A DNA stretch of 64,000 nt from Xestospongia bergquistia (Eukaryota; Porifera; Demospongiae; Haplosclerida; Petrosiidae), in contig OZ014411.1 in the NCBI GenBank assembly GCA_963965975.1, positions 25,465,249-25,529,248 on the forward strand. Direction: 5' to 3'. Made by a program: the position numbers and the translations under genes. How positions within the stretch are numbered: position 1 is the first letter of the stretch; each line of letters opens with the position of its first letter. Positions 35,601 to 50,100 of this stretch are shown here, in pieces. The notes under the pieces were generated by a model that did not search any database, was not told the DNA's origin, and saw only the letters and a program-made list of their open reading frames with translations.

Positions 35601-38600
35601 GCTGGAGGAATCAAACCATTACTTCGGTCTAAGTGACATGTGACATACAGCTGGGTTTTTATAGCAATTATACGTAGAGTATGAGAGCATCTACCCACAT
35701 TTAAGACATTTTCTTCTTGGCCAAACGTTTACTATAACTTTCATTGTGTATTTAATAGAATTAATCTAAGAAAACACCTATCGAGCACACATTCTAGCTT
35801 GAGCTTTTAGCTATGTTTCCCAGTCAACAAGATCTTTCATTAGGAAGTCAAACCAGACATGTAAATCCTAAGTGCAACCATATTAGCTAGACTTAATACT
35901 TTAACTTCAGATATATTATTAGTGATCTGTCATATATTCCCGCTATTTGTATATCTGTAACACTTACTTAATTCACATAATTTATTACCATAAAAAATGA
36001 CTTGTACGGGTGTCTAAATGGGTTGGAAAATCAGTTTATTTATTTTAAAATAATACAGACACTTTATATATATATTTGTGATGTGGCTAGTATATCGAGT
36101 ATAGTCTGGCATAAGCCAGACCCTTGCACTAAATTGGAGAGGGTCCTGTCTGTCTGTATGCCATATTCAATACTAAATTTATTATGCACCATTCCAACGG
36201 TCGGTATCTGTTTTTAAATCAATTTAAAAATGGAATTAAGTATTGATATGTAAATCAAGTAAATTATCAAGTATACATAACATGGTTGTTTATCACCTAT
36301 CCTTAAGGAAAACAACACTACTACTGTAAAGCCTTGTTCATAATACGACGCAAGGGTGACGTTGCGTACCGTTGTGGTGTTGCGTCGTATTCTGAACTCA
36401 TTGCGTTAACACAACATTGGAAAATGAAACGCAACACGAAAATAGGATGGAAGTCTATTTCTATGTTCAGCCCATGCATTTAACCAATCAAATTAGCCCA
36501 AGCACATGTTCATTGTTCAAAATGGAGGAAGGACTGATTGAAGCTGTTAGAGAGTTTAATTGATTATGGCAAGTATCCAGCAGGTCATTCAAAGATATTA
36601 AGGCCAAGGAAAACGCATGGAAGGAAGTAGCTACTAAAGTAAGGCACAAGCTGTAATCTAAATGTCAATTTACGAAGAATTAATAATGCATTAAGTTTAA
36701 TATGTATCATATCACTTCTCTGTATGTGTGTCTGTGTATAATTGACTATTAAGGTGGGTGAACCTGTTGAGGAGTGCATGAGGAAATGGAAAAACTTAGA
36801 GATTGATTTGTGCGCAAATTAAAAAAAGTAAAGAAAAAGAGAAAGACAGGTGAAGAAGGACCACCATATGTGTTCCTTCATGGGAACTTTATAGTAACAT
36901 GATATTACTACAGAACTCCGTAAAACATAGAACGTAAGTAATCATTAATATTTATAGATGGAACAAGAATAAAATTATATCAATTACTATTATTATAGAA
37001 CACATTCCAACTTGTCCACTGATTCACAAAAGCTTGAAATTGAAATTGTAACTGAGAACATGTCAGGTCTTTGTCCTGTCTCAAATCTAGTTTACAAATG
37101 TATTGTTTAGTTACAGTCAGAGAAATTTCAGAAACCTTACAAATCACTTCAATTCGTTGTCTCAGAGGTACTTGATCTACATTTTCACGTGCTTCATCTG
37201 AACATCCTATTGACATTGATGTGGCCATCTCTGATGGTCATATCAACAATTGACTCTGTCATAATTTTTCTTTATGTCTCATTCCTTACCTGTTAAAAAT
37301 TGATGTAGTCATTAAAAAAAAACTCCTACAGAAAGTATATGTATGTTATACACATGGCATACATGTAACTGTTATACACTGTTGTATCACATGTAGTGTA
37401 TAACGTTCTAATGCATAATATACAACAGAGGATATTAATAGAATACTGAAGGTTATATCTGCTTGAAAAATACAATGTGAATACAACACTGTATTTGTTT
37501 ATTTTTGCATAGTGCTAACTAAAAGCACTACATTGGGAACACTTCAAAATGGAAAACATTCAAAGGATTAAAGATCGGATAATAAAAAAGGATCTACAGC
37601 AGTCAAATTTATTATTCCTTAGAGTACCATTTATGACAGGCTGACTGGGAAAGCGCTCCCTGGTGCTATCTGACTCAGAAGAGTTAGTATCATTTTTAGG
37701 TTGGATGTGCTCAAATAGGATTTGAAAAAACTAATTGTGTCATAATTTTGAATAGCTGTGAAGCAGTCAAGGAGTTTAGAAAGAAGTGTCGAGTTTCTGT
37801 CAAAGGCATGCTACTTTAAGAACTCCAGAGATGTGGCAGTTCGAACTGTCTTACTCCAAAACATAGACTACTAAGAGCCAGCCACTGTAGACTTACTTAC
37901 AAATAATCTTTTTTCAACAAATCAAGTTGCTAATGAACCCACAACACATAAAGAAAATGAAGACATAATAGAACTGATGAAAGATGAACAATATTCTATT
38001 ATGTAACTACTTACCACCATACTCTTTCATTATTGATTAGTGATTCATTTCTGACATCCACGTCATCATTTTCTCCTTGCTCCTTATGCAGAGTTTCTTG
38101 TGAAAACTCATCTAGGCCTACTAGCGTGAACACAACAATCTTCAAAGAAAAGAAAGACGACCAAAAATTGTGATGAAGTGGAAAGCATGATTGTGAGAAG
38201 TCTTAAAGGGATGGAAGAGAGGGGGGCTGAGAGCAAGTGGAAGATGAAGAACTGTTTGACTGTCAGATATCAGCCACCCTTTGGAGCCTAAATAGTAGAC
38301 AGAAAGTAATGAAAAAAATTAAAACTTTAACAAGTTTTAATGGATATTGAGCTTCCAGGTCTTCATCTCCATTTTAAATCAGTAATTTGCACATTTTTAA
38401 TTTTTAATTTGTGACCTGCTAAAATGCAATGCAACACACAAAAACAATGGGTTCCACCTGATTATGATAGACAAACAAATGGATGAATTGATGATATTTG
38501 TTAAAGTTAACTAATTTACCCTTTGAGTTGCAAACGGTTGCAAAATTGCAAGTAATTTTTAACCCTTTGATGAAGCTTGAGTTTAAAGATGAATTTATTC

Positions 38601-41600
38601 CTGTCGCTCCTGTTGTGTGGGTGTACATAAACTGCCACTTAACAAAGCCAGCTGAATTATACATAACTCATATTGAAGTTTTTGATATGAAGGATGCCAA
38701 CAGTCTGTTATATCTACTAACAGCTCAACATTTTCACTTTCTTTATCTGAAAATACTTGAAATTATCTGAAAATACTTGAAATGGCCAGCTACATTCCAT
38801 TACCACTCCTCTAAACAAGACAGTAACAGCAGTTATCCTGTTGTTGTTATAGAGGTATGCAAATATAAGTTTTGTAGAGTAACACCAATGCATCCATGCA
38901 CAGCTGTTTAGCTAAGACAGTGCAAACCAACCATGTGCCAAAGCTAATTGTGTGTGGGAATACTTTAAAATCTATGACATACTGTCATCCTTTGCCAGGC
39001 TTCCCCTAAATTACCAAATACCCTGGCCAATCAGTTATGCACTAGGTACAAGTAATAGAGATGTTTAGACTATGTAGATGACCTAACATCATAATAACTC
39101 GAAAATCTTCTAACAAGAGATGATGTTGCACTGTCAAGGTCACCATCACTCAACTACATGTATCTTGTGCTTGGAAATCCTACCTCTGTAAGTTTCCTCC
39201 AAGGTGTTGTCATAGATATTTACTGAGTACTAGCAGTTGTTCCCAAGTATACTGTAACTCCTGCACAATTTCAACATAGAGCCAAATAGTTTTCATCAAA
39301 ATATGCAAATTAAATCTAATAAAATAATGCATTTGAATGCATTTAACACGCATGACAATTATATAATTAACTGATAATAATACATGCATATAGTGCAAGC
39401 AGACTTAACATTACCTCTTGCATTATTTTAAAAAAAAGCATTTGCTAACATCCTAGCATCAAAAAGACTCAAAAAGTCCAAAAATAAATAAGTGATTTAG
39501 GAACAATACACAGTAAAGTATGTATTTTATGATCCGTTATAACTGCTTCGCAGGGATTAAGAAACTTTATTATGAAACAAAAACATAGGGATGTTAATGA
39601 GCTTCTTCTTATACCAATTGTATGTGTTCGTATACTTTCAGCACACTTTCTCAAAAATGTCTTTGCCTTTCCACAACAGACATACCTGAAGCTCTCTGAG
39701 TAGGACAATAACACCTATTACAATTTCTTCATGTACAGTGCTAAGCACTTCCCTGAGCGCAATTGAAGTGTGGCTCAAAGAAAAGGCTATTTTATCTACC
39801 TCATTTACATCAGCAGTAAGTGAAGTGTAGATTCTTTGATAGTTTCCAAAATGTTCCTTACTAAATCCTCAATAGCCTTCATATTTAGTTATAGCTCCAC
39901 CTACTTTGAATTAATTTATGCAGACGTGCATTTATGTCGCAAGTGTTATCGCGGCAACAACGAGTGTTTATCACAGCAACAACAAGACTTGGGTGCTGAG
40001 ATCTCTACTGTTCTTTTGCAACAAATAGAATTCCATAGCAGAAAACGTGATGCTATTACTAATTGAGTTAATTATTGTTTGTGTGCGACAACTCAATTGT
40101 ATGCAATAACAGGGTGGTTGAAGCTACTGCTCAAACATTTTTAAAGTGCTTGAAGTAATGCCTAAGTATTTTACATCTCAAAGCACCTGTGCTTAAGATT
40201 TGTGAAAGTGCCTGTGCTCGAAGGACTTTATCAAGTGCTTGACCTATATATGGCTAGGATGATAAAAAAGCTAAAAAATCCAGTAAAATCTAATTCAACA
40301 ATTCTACCTCATTCAAGTCAGCAGTATTTATGAGTGAAGTGTGGATTCTTTGATAGTTTCCAAAATGTTCCTTACTAAATCCTCAATAACTTTCATATTT
40401 AGTTATAGCTCCACCTATTTCCATTAGTTTTAAATTAATTAATGCAGACATGCATTTATGTCGCAAGTGTTATCGTGGCAACAACGAGTGTTTATCACAG
40501 CAACAAGACTTGGGCGCTGAAAACTCTATCGCTCTTTTGCAACAAATAGTAATCCATAGCAGAAGACTTGATGCCATTACAAATTGAGTTAACTATTGTT
40601 TATGTGTGACAACTCAATTGCATGCAACAAGAAAATGCTTGAGGCTACTGTTCAAACATTTTAAAAGTGCCTGAAGTTGATGACCCTATACATGGCTAGG
40701 ATGAAACAATATATGCTAAAAAACCCAGTAAACTTTAACATTAAAAACTGGTGAAGAGTCCAAGAGTGGATATGGATCAGAGTTGGACGTTTATACTGGA
40801 AAAAAGGGGACAAAGTTGAGAAAGGGCTAGGTGCATCTGTAGTCATGAAGTTAACTGAAAAAAAATCATATTGTATATTTCGATTTTTCAATATTTATAA
40901 AGTTAACATAAACGATAAGAATAAAAAATTGTATTCGTACATTGACTGTTACTGGAATAAATTAAATGATTTGTGATGTGTCATTGCAAATCAAGTAATT
41001 TATTCCTCTTCTTAAAGGAGTTAATGAAAGGATGGCTAAGTACAAAAGCTAAGATATGTTTATCTTAACAGCAATATTAGACCCAAGATTTAAACTGAAG
41101 TGGTGCATTGATCAAGTAGAAAGGCAAGAAATGAAAACTAAATTTCTTGATGTGATGAAAATGAGGCAATCCAGTGATGTAGTGATAGAAAGTTTAGAAA
41201 GTGAAGCCAGTGTATGTAATTCTGCTGATCCAGCTGAACCATCAGCTACCAAAAAGAGGAAGAAAAGTAGTCAGCTCTTAAGTTACATATTTAGTTCCAA
41301 AAATGAAACAGTAGTTAATGAAGAATCCTGTCATAATATAGAAAGTGAGATCAATGATTATTTATTGGCCTCATGCTTAAGTGAAGAGAGCGATCCTTTG
41401 GGTTATTGGAAGGAAAAAAGGCTGCTCTTTTGGGAAGAATAGCTGCCAAGTACCTTTCAATACCAACAACCTCTGCACCAGTTGAAAGGCTATTTAGTGT
41501 GGCTGGGAAATTTATCCAGCTAGAACATTGCAGGCTTACAGACACAGTCTTTGAAAAACTTAATTATATTAAAGGTAATGCCTCTTTATAAATAAAAGGT

Positions 41601-44600
41601 TCATGCAAGATCTTACTAGTAATAGCGATAGTAATGATTACATGTTTTGAAGTAATAGTAATAGTAATATATTACATTACAATGTAATTGACCCCATGTC
41701 TGGTGGTGATGACAAGAGGAGGTATAAAATACAATTGAAAAAAATCTGAAGAAGGGTATCCCAGAGCGGGGACAACACAGTACTGTATAATGAGGAAACC
41801 ATGTTGTAATTCTGCGGCAAGACACAAAGCTTTTCTATTGTTCATCAACAAATGCACAACTACATATCACAGTATCTGAAGAAGGATTGCACATGGTCTC
41901 TACCATGTATAAATAAAGACGTTCTTCAGAATATCGTTAATGAAACAAATGGCTATGCAAGGTTATGTATAGGAGCCCTAAAGTACGAAATATGGGAAAA
42001 GGTTTTGATTGATGAAATACTAACCTTTCATTATGAACCAATCACCATAAGGGACTTCCATCAGATTTGTAATGATGGGGAATATACAGTAATAGATCTG
42101 ATCATAAAGGATTTCCATCAGAATTGAAAAAAAATATAAGAAGGGTATCCCAGAGTGGGGACAACAGAGTACTGTATAATGAAGAAACCTTGTTGTAACT
42201 CTATGGCAACACACAAAACTTTCCTACTGTTCATCAACAAATGCACAACTACATACCAAAGTATCTGAAGAAGGACTGAATATGGTCTCTATCATGTATA
42301 AATAAGAAGAACTTGTTGTTAAGGTGAGTGAGAACTGGTTTCACCTTCCTAAACTGATTGTAATTAGGATCACCATATGTAGGAAGAGTATTATTGTCAG
42401 TAAAATGTAAGAAGTGATGGATGTCAAAGAAGTGATTCCTAGGCATTTTACTGGTAATTGGTTCATAATGAAAGGCCAGTATTTTTCATCAATGAAAGGC
42501 TACTATTTCATCAATCAAAACCTTTTCCCATATTTCGTACTTTAGGGCTCCTATACATAACCTTGCATAGCTATTCCTTTCATTAACGATATTCTGAAGA
42601 ATGTCTCTTGAGAAGAGAAGCAATATATTTAATAGACATGATGGAAGAGGTTTTACAGGTCCAACAGGTTTCTCTGAGACAAAACAACATTGATGTCTTT
42701 AAGGTCAGTACATCAAGTAAATGCTTAAGCCAAAAAATACACTAACAATTATAGTATATATATGACTCACATTAACTTTTGTGGTCCTGATTGGTCTTCA
42801 AAGTCACTTCCTCTAGTAGCCAGTGAGTATAAGAGCATACATCGTGTAAAGACATCAACACATAATGGAGACACTTTAACACATGAACCTAACATAGCTT
42901 TTGACCTGAAATAAATAAAAACATTGATATAATAACATAAAAACGATTGACAGTATCATACATACAATACATAAACAAATAATAAAAAAAAAGATGTAGG
43001 AGATGACTAAAAAGGAAAGAAACAAGGTTGGGATGAGCTAGCCCTTTTGGTGCCAGAATCAGAAACAGAATGAACGGGTTCACTCCATGAGATCAACTCC
43101 TACAAAATCAACTCCCTTTGAACAATTAGTAATAGTATCATACTCTCTTAACAATTATCACACTTAGCTTCTTTGAGCAATTAACTTTAGCATATCAAAA
43201 TCTGGTCATAGCTTCACAACTATAAAAGTTCTCCATTACAAGCAGTGTTGCCAGACTGGCATATATCATGCTAGATTTAGCATAATTCAACATAGTCTGG
43301 CATTGTTGATGAATAATGAAATTTTTGGAATAATTACTAGCATTCTTGTTAGCTTTATGCATAATTTTTGGCATAATTGAGGATTTCCTTCCTCTGTCCT
43401 CACCCATCAATTACTGAATTATTATTAACCCCAAACACACACAAATTACGGTACCTGAAGACCAAATGGATTTGTCTGAGCCAGACCCAAGTTTTTCTGA
43501 TTCTAACATTAGTGATGACATGACAGAGTCAAGTGATAATGAAGTTAATGATGTGACTGTTAAGGTTTTTTGCTAGTAGTAGAAAAAGATCTGCACGTGG
43601 TCTTGCTTGTGTAAAAGGTGGCAGGCATAGTTGTGGAGTCCATCATGGTTCAAGTTCACAGAAGAAAAAGGTTAGTTGGCAAGCATATGAGTGATTATAA
43701 TAATCAAACGAGACTTGGTGCAAGACTTTTTGTCCAGAAATTGTGATTTTCTTGCCAAGGCAGCTGCACAAATCAAGAAGCGATTTCCTATAGATGACCC
43801 TGTGATTGAACAGCTGCAAATGCTTAATACCTCCTGCTCTCATCAAGATTTCCCAATCTCATTCAGCAGAGTGATCTCCAACAACTCGATAATGAATAGA
43901 GATGATTGACATTTACTGAACTTCCCTTCAGTTATGAAAGTATGCCAGTAGATGATTTTTGGGGGAAACTGGCTAGAATTGCTAATGGTGCTGAAGAGCA
44001 ACAGTTTGCCACTGTTTCCAAGTTTATGAAAGGGTTACTGGTCCTTCCACATGCTAATGCTAATACAGAGAGGGTTTTTTCTCTTACAGAATCCAAATGC
44101 AAACATCGGAAATCTGCAGATTGTTGTCTTCAATTTATCACTATCACATGACTAATTTCTGTACAGATACTAGTTTCAGAGTTTGTAATAATTATGATGA
44201 ATTTTGAGATGAAATATAATTAATGAGTCATTGATTGAATTTGCTATGGTAACACAGTCCACATTTTACATGATGATAAAATATAGGTGCAATTTTTTTT
44301 ACATGAGTGCATTAAAAATATCATTTCAATCACAATAATATTAGGTTATCAAATAGTTTACACATATATAAAGTGCACTAAAAAACCCTGATGGGATATA
44401 CCTCAATCTTAATTTTTACTTGATGCGTTCACAAGTGAAACAGAGACTTAAACACGAAGTTGGAGTATGGTACTTCCCATTCTGAAATTGAAACCCATTT
44501 AGCCAATGCCTCTTCTTTATTAGGTAAAAATTACTGAGAAATAATGGTTACCAGGATCCTAAGCATAACAAAGTGTGTTGTTGTATTAGACTATTCACAA

Positions 44601-47123
44601 TTACTGTATACAGTACTTAAAACTTATAATGTTTACAATTGCTAATCCATCAATTGGATCATTGTAAAACCAATCATATATTATTATTGTGTATTCATTG
44701 TTGTATTTATGTTGCTTTTATAGTATCACTAATTCATTTATTATTATTAGTTGTATTTAAAATATTGATAAGTCTTGGTTAGGAGGATCCTAAGCATTAC
44801 AAAGTGTGTTGTGCATTAAACCAATCACAATTATTGTATAACAATGTTTCAAATTGCCCAAAATGTGGTAGATCCTATAACGATTGCATTGACTATTACG
44901 TACTTAGATTGAATTTTGACACCTGGTTTGTTTCTCCTCCAATGTGTAATCAACTTCTTAGTCAATAATTTGGGAAGATGGAGGGAATTGTTTAACATTA
45001 ACCATGAAGATGATATATATTTAATAGAGATTTATCATGGTAATTGATTTCGAGAGCTGTCTTACATTTGGGATCCAACACATTGCTATTATGTCATTGC
45101 TCCAACTGCAAAAGTATTGTTAAATCAGACTTGATTAAGTCAGGTGAAAATGCCAAATACTTATTTTAATCATCTTTCTGTCAAATGTCCTCAACGTGAA
45201 GAGATGTTTTTAATTTGTCCATTTGCAATAAAGGTGATCCTAGAAATCAGGATGTTCTTATCAACATAGATGATAGAATCCACACTCAACTTTAAGCTAA
45301 GCGTTTTATAGCCTCAATAACAATATCTCATGGCACAATGTGAAAAGCTATTCGAGCTGATGGTAAAATTGCTTGAATTTAATCATTTTTACCAACTCAC
45401 CAACTGCCTCAAAAGTCACCTCTCAACTTTGATGCCTTTTTTGAACCTTTGTTTAAATACACTGAGAATTTATATGTTGATGGATGTCTTTTTTCTGAAG
45501 CTGTTGAAGGTCATAGTACACCAAATGACAATGCAGTGCTTAGAATAGTACCCCTTCTTTTTGCAGGTGACTTGACAGCACTCTCTGAAATAGACCTTGT
45601 GACTTACAGTGATTACAAGAATATAGACATTGTAACTGCTACATATTTTGTCAACAGCTGTAGATTTGGCTAGTATCAGCAAAGATACACATTCCCAGCT
45701 AAATGTAGAGATGCACAAAGTAATTGTGAGCATGGAAGATGTAGATAATAAAATTAATCAAGCTAGAAAAAAACACTTGTCAAAGCTACAGGTGTAACTG
45801 GAGAGACAGCATTATAAAGATTTTATGATCCCTGTGGTTTTGATCCAGTATATGACCTTGTAATAGATGTAATGCACTGTTTGGGTTTGAATTTAATTCA
45901 CAAAGTATTAAGTGGACAAATTTTAAGAGAAATAAACACTAGTCACCTTCTCAATAAAATCCAATGAAAAATTGTGTGCATACTAAGACTTGTCTGCTGC
46001 ATCGGAAAAAGTACAGCGGACCTCAGAAATGAAGATTGGCAGAGTCAAGTAAAACTAGTGTAGGTTATTGGAAAGATGAAGATTTTTCGTTAAGTTTGCA
46101 TTAATAGCACCTTCTATACTTGTTAAAATGAAATCAAACGTAAGAGTAGTTATCTTCACAGCTCATAGGCCAAGATGTCAAACAAGATTGTCATGCCACT
46201 CACGACCATTATACAAGACAAGATTATAGATGAAGTGACACTTCTATACTTTAGGAGTTTGTTAGTATAAGCTTTTGCTTACTATATGATATTAGAAACT
46301 CAGTATTCTGCAATACACTTTGAGTTAACGAGTGCACAAATACCACATTCATCTTTTGAAGACAATGTTGTGGAAGTATGCAATATTGTTTGAATCAGTG
46401 TATGGTTTGCAAGCATATATATACAAAATCTTGATACTCTAGAGATGCACAAAGTAATTGTGAGTATGAAAGATGTAGATAACAAAATTAATCAAACTAG
46501 AAAAAAAACACTTGTCAAAGACATAGGTGTAACTGGAGAGACAATATTATATAGATTTATTGATCTCTGTGGTTTTGATCCTGTATATGACCTTGTAATA
46601 GATGTAATGCACTTTTTGCGCTTGAATTTAATTCACAAAGTATTAAGTGGATAAATTTTAAGAGAAATGAGTGACCAAAAAGACTTCTCACTTTCTCAGC
46701 AAATGTGATGAAGGGTTGTGTGCATACTAAGAAAGGATTGTCTACTGCATTAGAAAAAGAACAGTGGACCTTTGAAATGAAGATTGGCAGAGCTCCTTGT
46801 ATTTATATGTCAAGTAAACCTAATGTAGGTTATTGGAAAGATGAAGATTTTAGTCAAGCTTGCATTAGTAGCACCTTGTATACGAGTTTGTTAGCTCTGA
46901 AGTATAAGCTTACTATATGATATTAGAAACTCTATTCTGCAATACACTTTTGTGTTAATGAGTGAACAAATACCACGTTCATCTTTTGAAGAGAATGTTG
47001 TGGAAGTATGCAATATTGTTTGAATCAGTGTATGGTTTGCAAGAATATATATACAAAATCTTGATACTCTATACAAATGGCTAATGATGTAGCAAGACAT
47101 TCTACGCTAGTTCATTATTGGTG

Positions 47124-47178
<55 letters not shown>

Positions 47179-50100
47179 AATACAAGTGTTTAGTTTCATT
47201 TCACAAAGAACAACCTACAATTCAAAAGCAGCGACATGAAACTTTTGCAAATAGAATTCATCAACTTGATTTGGTTAATCTGTATTTTTGTATAAGAAAA
47301 CTACTTTAGCTAAACTCAGATCAACCAAGTCCATTTAAAGAGCTGTTGTTTTCTAATAAGCCGTTTACTTAACATGCTCAAACAGTTGTTGCAAGTATCA
47401 AATTAAAAGATTTTTTCTCATCAAACATCAGATTCCAGTATAATATTGGGAAAGGTAAGCTATTACAAAAAAATAAACAAGCATGGTAGTTCCCATACTA
47501 CCAATATCCAGCCTGCATGAGATGACAGGCATAACATTTGGGCAAATTTGATGTGTGGATGGAGTTAATCAGTGGACCACATGTACCACTGCTTCCAACA
47601 TCAGATCCTCCACACATTTAAACAACTAACAGAGTTGTACGTAAACTATGACATTGAAGACATAGGTGTATCTATATAAGGGCAGACAGAGCATTGCTTT
47701 ACTAAAAATTTCCCACTATGAACTTTTAAATAGCTTTTATAATTTATTTAAAGACACTCCTACTTGATACTTCATAGCTCTACCCACTTACAGTAATTAA
47801 AAACCACATGGTGTGTTCAGCTGACTTTTACTGGTAATTACAATGAAAGGTAGAGCTACAATTATGAATTTTTGGGTTGGAAACAGTAAGAGTTCTAGAG
47901 TTGAACTAGTAGATTCAGTTCATTCAGTTGATGTTGAACTTGAAGTTAGCGACATGAGATTACTGAGAGTGATACTAATGATGGTAAGTCATTGACCTGT
48001 CAATTGTTCTAGCATGATGAATTGACTATCAATGAGCAAAGAATTTTCTGAAATGTTAGATAGTGTTAGATGTTTTCCAACTGAACGAACATTAATGATT
48101 CTTAAAGATAGAATAATACAAACACGTCCTTCTGATAAGTTTAAAGAATTACAAGAATCAGGTCAATCACTTGTGTGCTTGTTTGCTACAAGACTAGCTT
48201 GTGATCAATTCAATACAGAAATGCTTAATAGCTTATGTCTCCATTGCATAAAATACTTTGCTCTGATGAAGTAGATGAAAGTGCAGGTACACAGAAATGG
48301 ACTAAAAAGCAGAAGAGCAACTTGATAAATTAAACAAAGATTGCAATATGACAACTGGACTTGAAGCCGTCTTTAAGATTGCAATAGGAGTAAGAGTAAT
48401 GTTATGTAGAAACATTGATCTAAGAAAGGATTAGTCAATGGTACTATTGGTACTGTTTTATCTTCTATTAGTGACTATCATGTTAATGTACAGTTTGACC
48501 ACATTAGTGTACCTTACATGGTTGAAAGAGTTAAAAGAAGATTTATGGTCATGAAAAAGTTTAGTGTTAGTGTGATGAATCAAATTATCATTTTACATAT
48601 AATGGAGTGGAAAACCTATTCCTTTTGCTTCTCTTACATTATCATCAAGTGAATGTAACTATTCCCAACTAGATAAGGAAGCTTTATCACTTATTTTTGG
48701 AATCAAAAATTTTCACAAGTTCTTATACGGACAGCATTTTACAATTATAACTGATCACAATCTACTGACCATCATATTCAGTCCCAAAAAGGGGATATTC
48801 TCTTTAGCAGCTGCTAAGCTCCAGAGATGGACCATTCTGTTGTCGGCATATCATTACGATGTACAATATCGTTGCACCAGCTAGCATAGTAATACTGACG
48901 TGTTATCACATTTACCTCTAGCAACACCCTCTAAGCACATTGACTCATTGTCTGTGACAGCAACAGAGTTACAACAAGCTACTCTTTGTGATCCTGTATT
49001 TGGGTGTGTTTACCATTATACTAAATCAGGTTGGTCTTCCAATTTTGATAATAGTCTTAAGCCATTTTATAATCGTAAAGATGAATTTACTATAGAGAAT
49101 AATTGTTGTCATTCTTACTAAGTTGCAAGAACATATCTTAACCGAACTACATGAGATTGGTATCTCTAGAATGAAGGCTATTGCCAGAAGTCATGCTTTG
49201 AGGCCATCTTTAGATAAGTCTATTAAAGAACTATGCAAGACTTGTCAGGTATGTCAAGAAGGAAAGCCTTTCCCACCTACAGCTCCCATGTATCCATGGT
49301 AATGGCCAGACAAACATGCAGATTTTGCTGGACCATTTCAAAGCCATATGTTTTTTCTTCTTGTAGACGCTCATTCTAAGTGGCCTGAAATATTTAGTAT
49401 GTCATCCACCTTATATACTAAGACTATTGAAACTCTTAAATGTGTTTTCTCTTCTTATGATTTATCTTATCAACTAGTTATAGACAATGGTAGTCAGTTC
49501 ACTTCTCAAGAATTTGCTCGTTTTAGTCAAGAGAATGGTATTTGTCATACTCATACCTCACCATACCATCTTTCTCTAATGAAGCTATTGAATGTTTTGT
49601 TTAAACCTTTAAGAGATCCATGAAAGGATCTGAGAAGGAAGTAAGAACAATGGAAGATCACAAATTCCTCAAGAAAATCAACTGTTGAACCACCAGATTT
49701 TTTGCATGTGGGACATTGCTGGCTAGGGACAAATCTATCTCCTTTCCTCTTTAAAAATCTTATCAGCAAGTCAGATTGTTAAAAAGGAGGAGAGGCTAGC
49801 AACAAATTGAAATGTCAAGAGACCCATTTACAATAACACAAACAGGACTATCATAACAATAACAAAACAATAAACCACATGTACCACCCATTATTAACAG
49901 ATAGCTCAGCCTACCTTTTTAATAAACCCACAAGAGGTGATGTCATGTTAGCCCCAAGGGATCGATGTTGTCTACAATGCTTTAACAGTGCCACAATACA
50001 CTGTTCTTTAGGTTGATTAGCTGTTGATGATGGTAAAAGCATCTCCTTACAAAGATTCTTGAGTTCAGGAGATTGTAATAGATCTAGAACATCTTTAACA

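Noticed and set aside
49551-49769. Minus-strand ORF with a CPTCKKSGG motif
   Set aside because: It overlaps the Ty3 remnant and has no conserved domain beyond one CxxC; probably chance.
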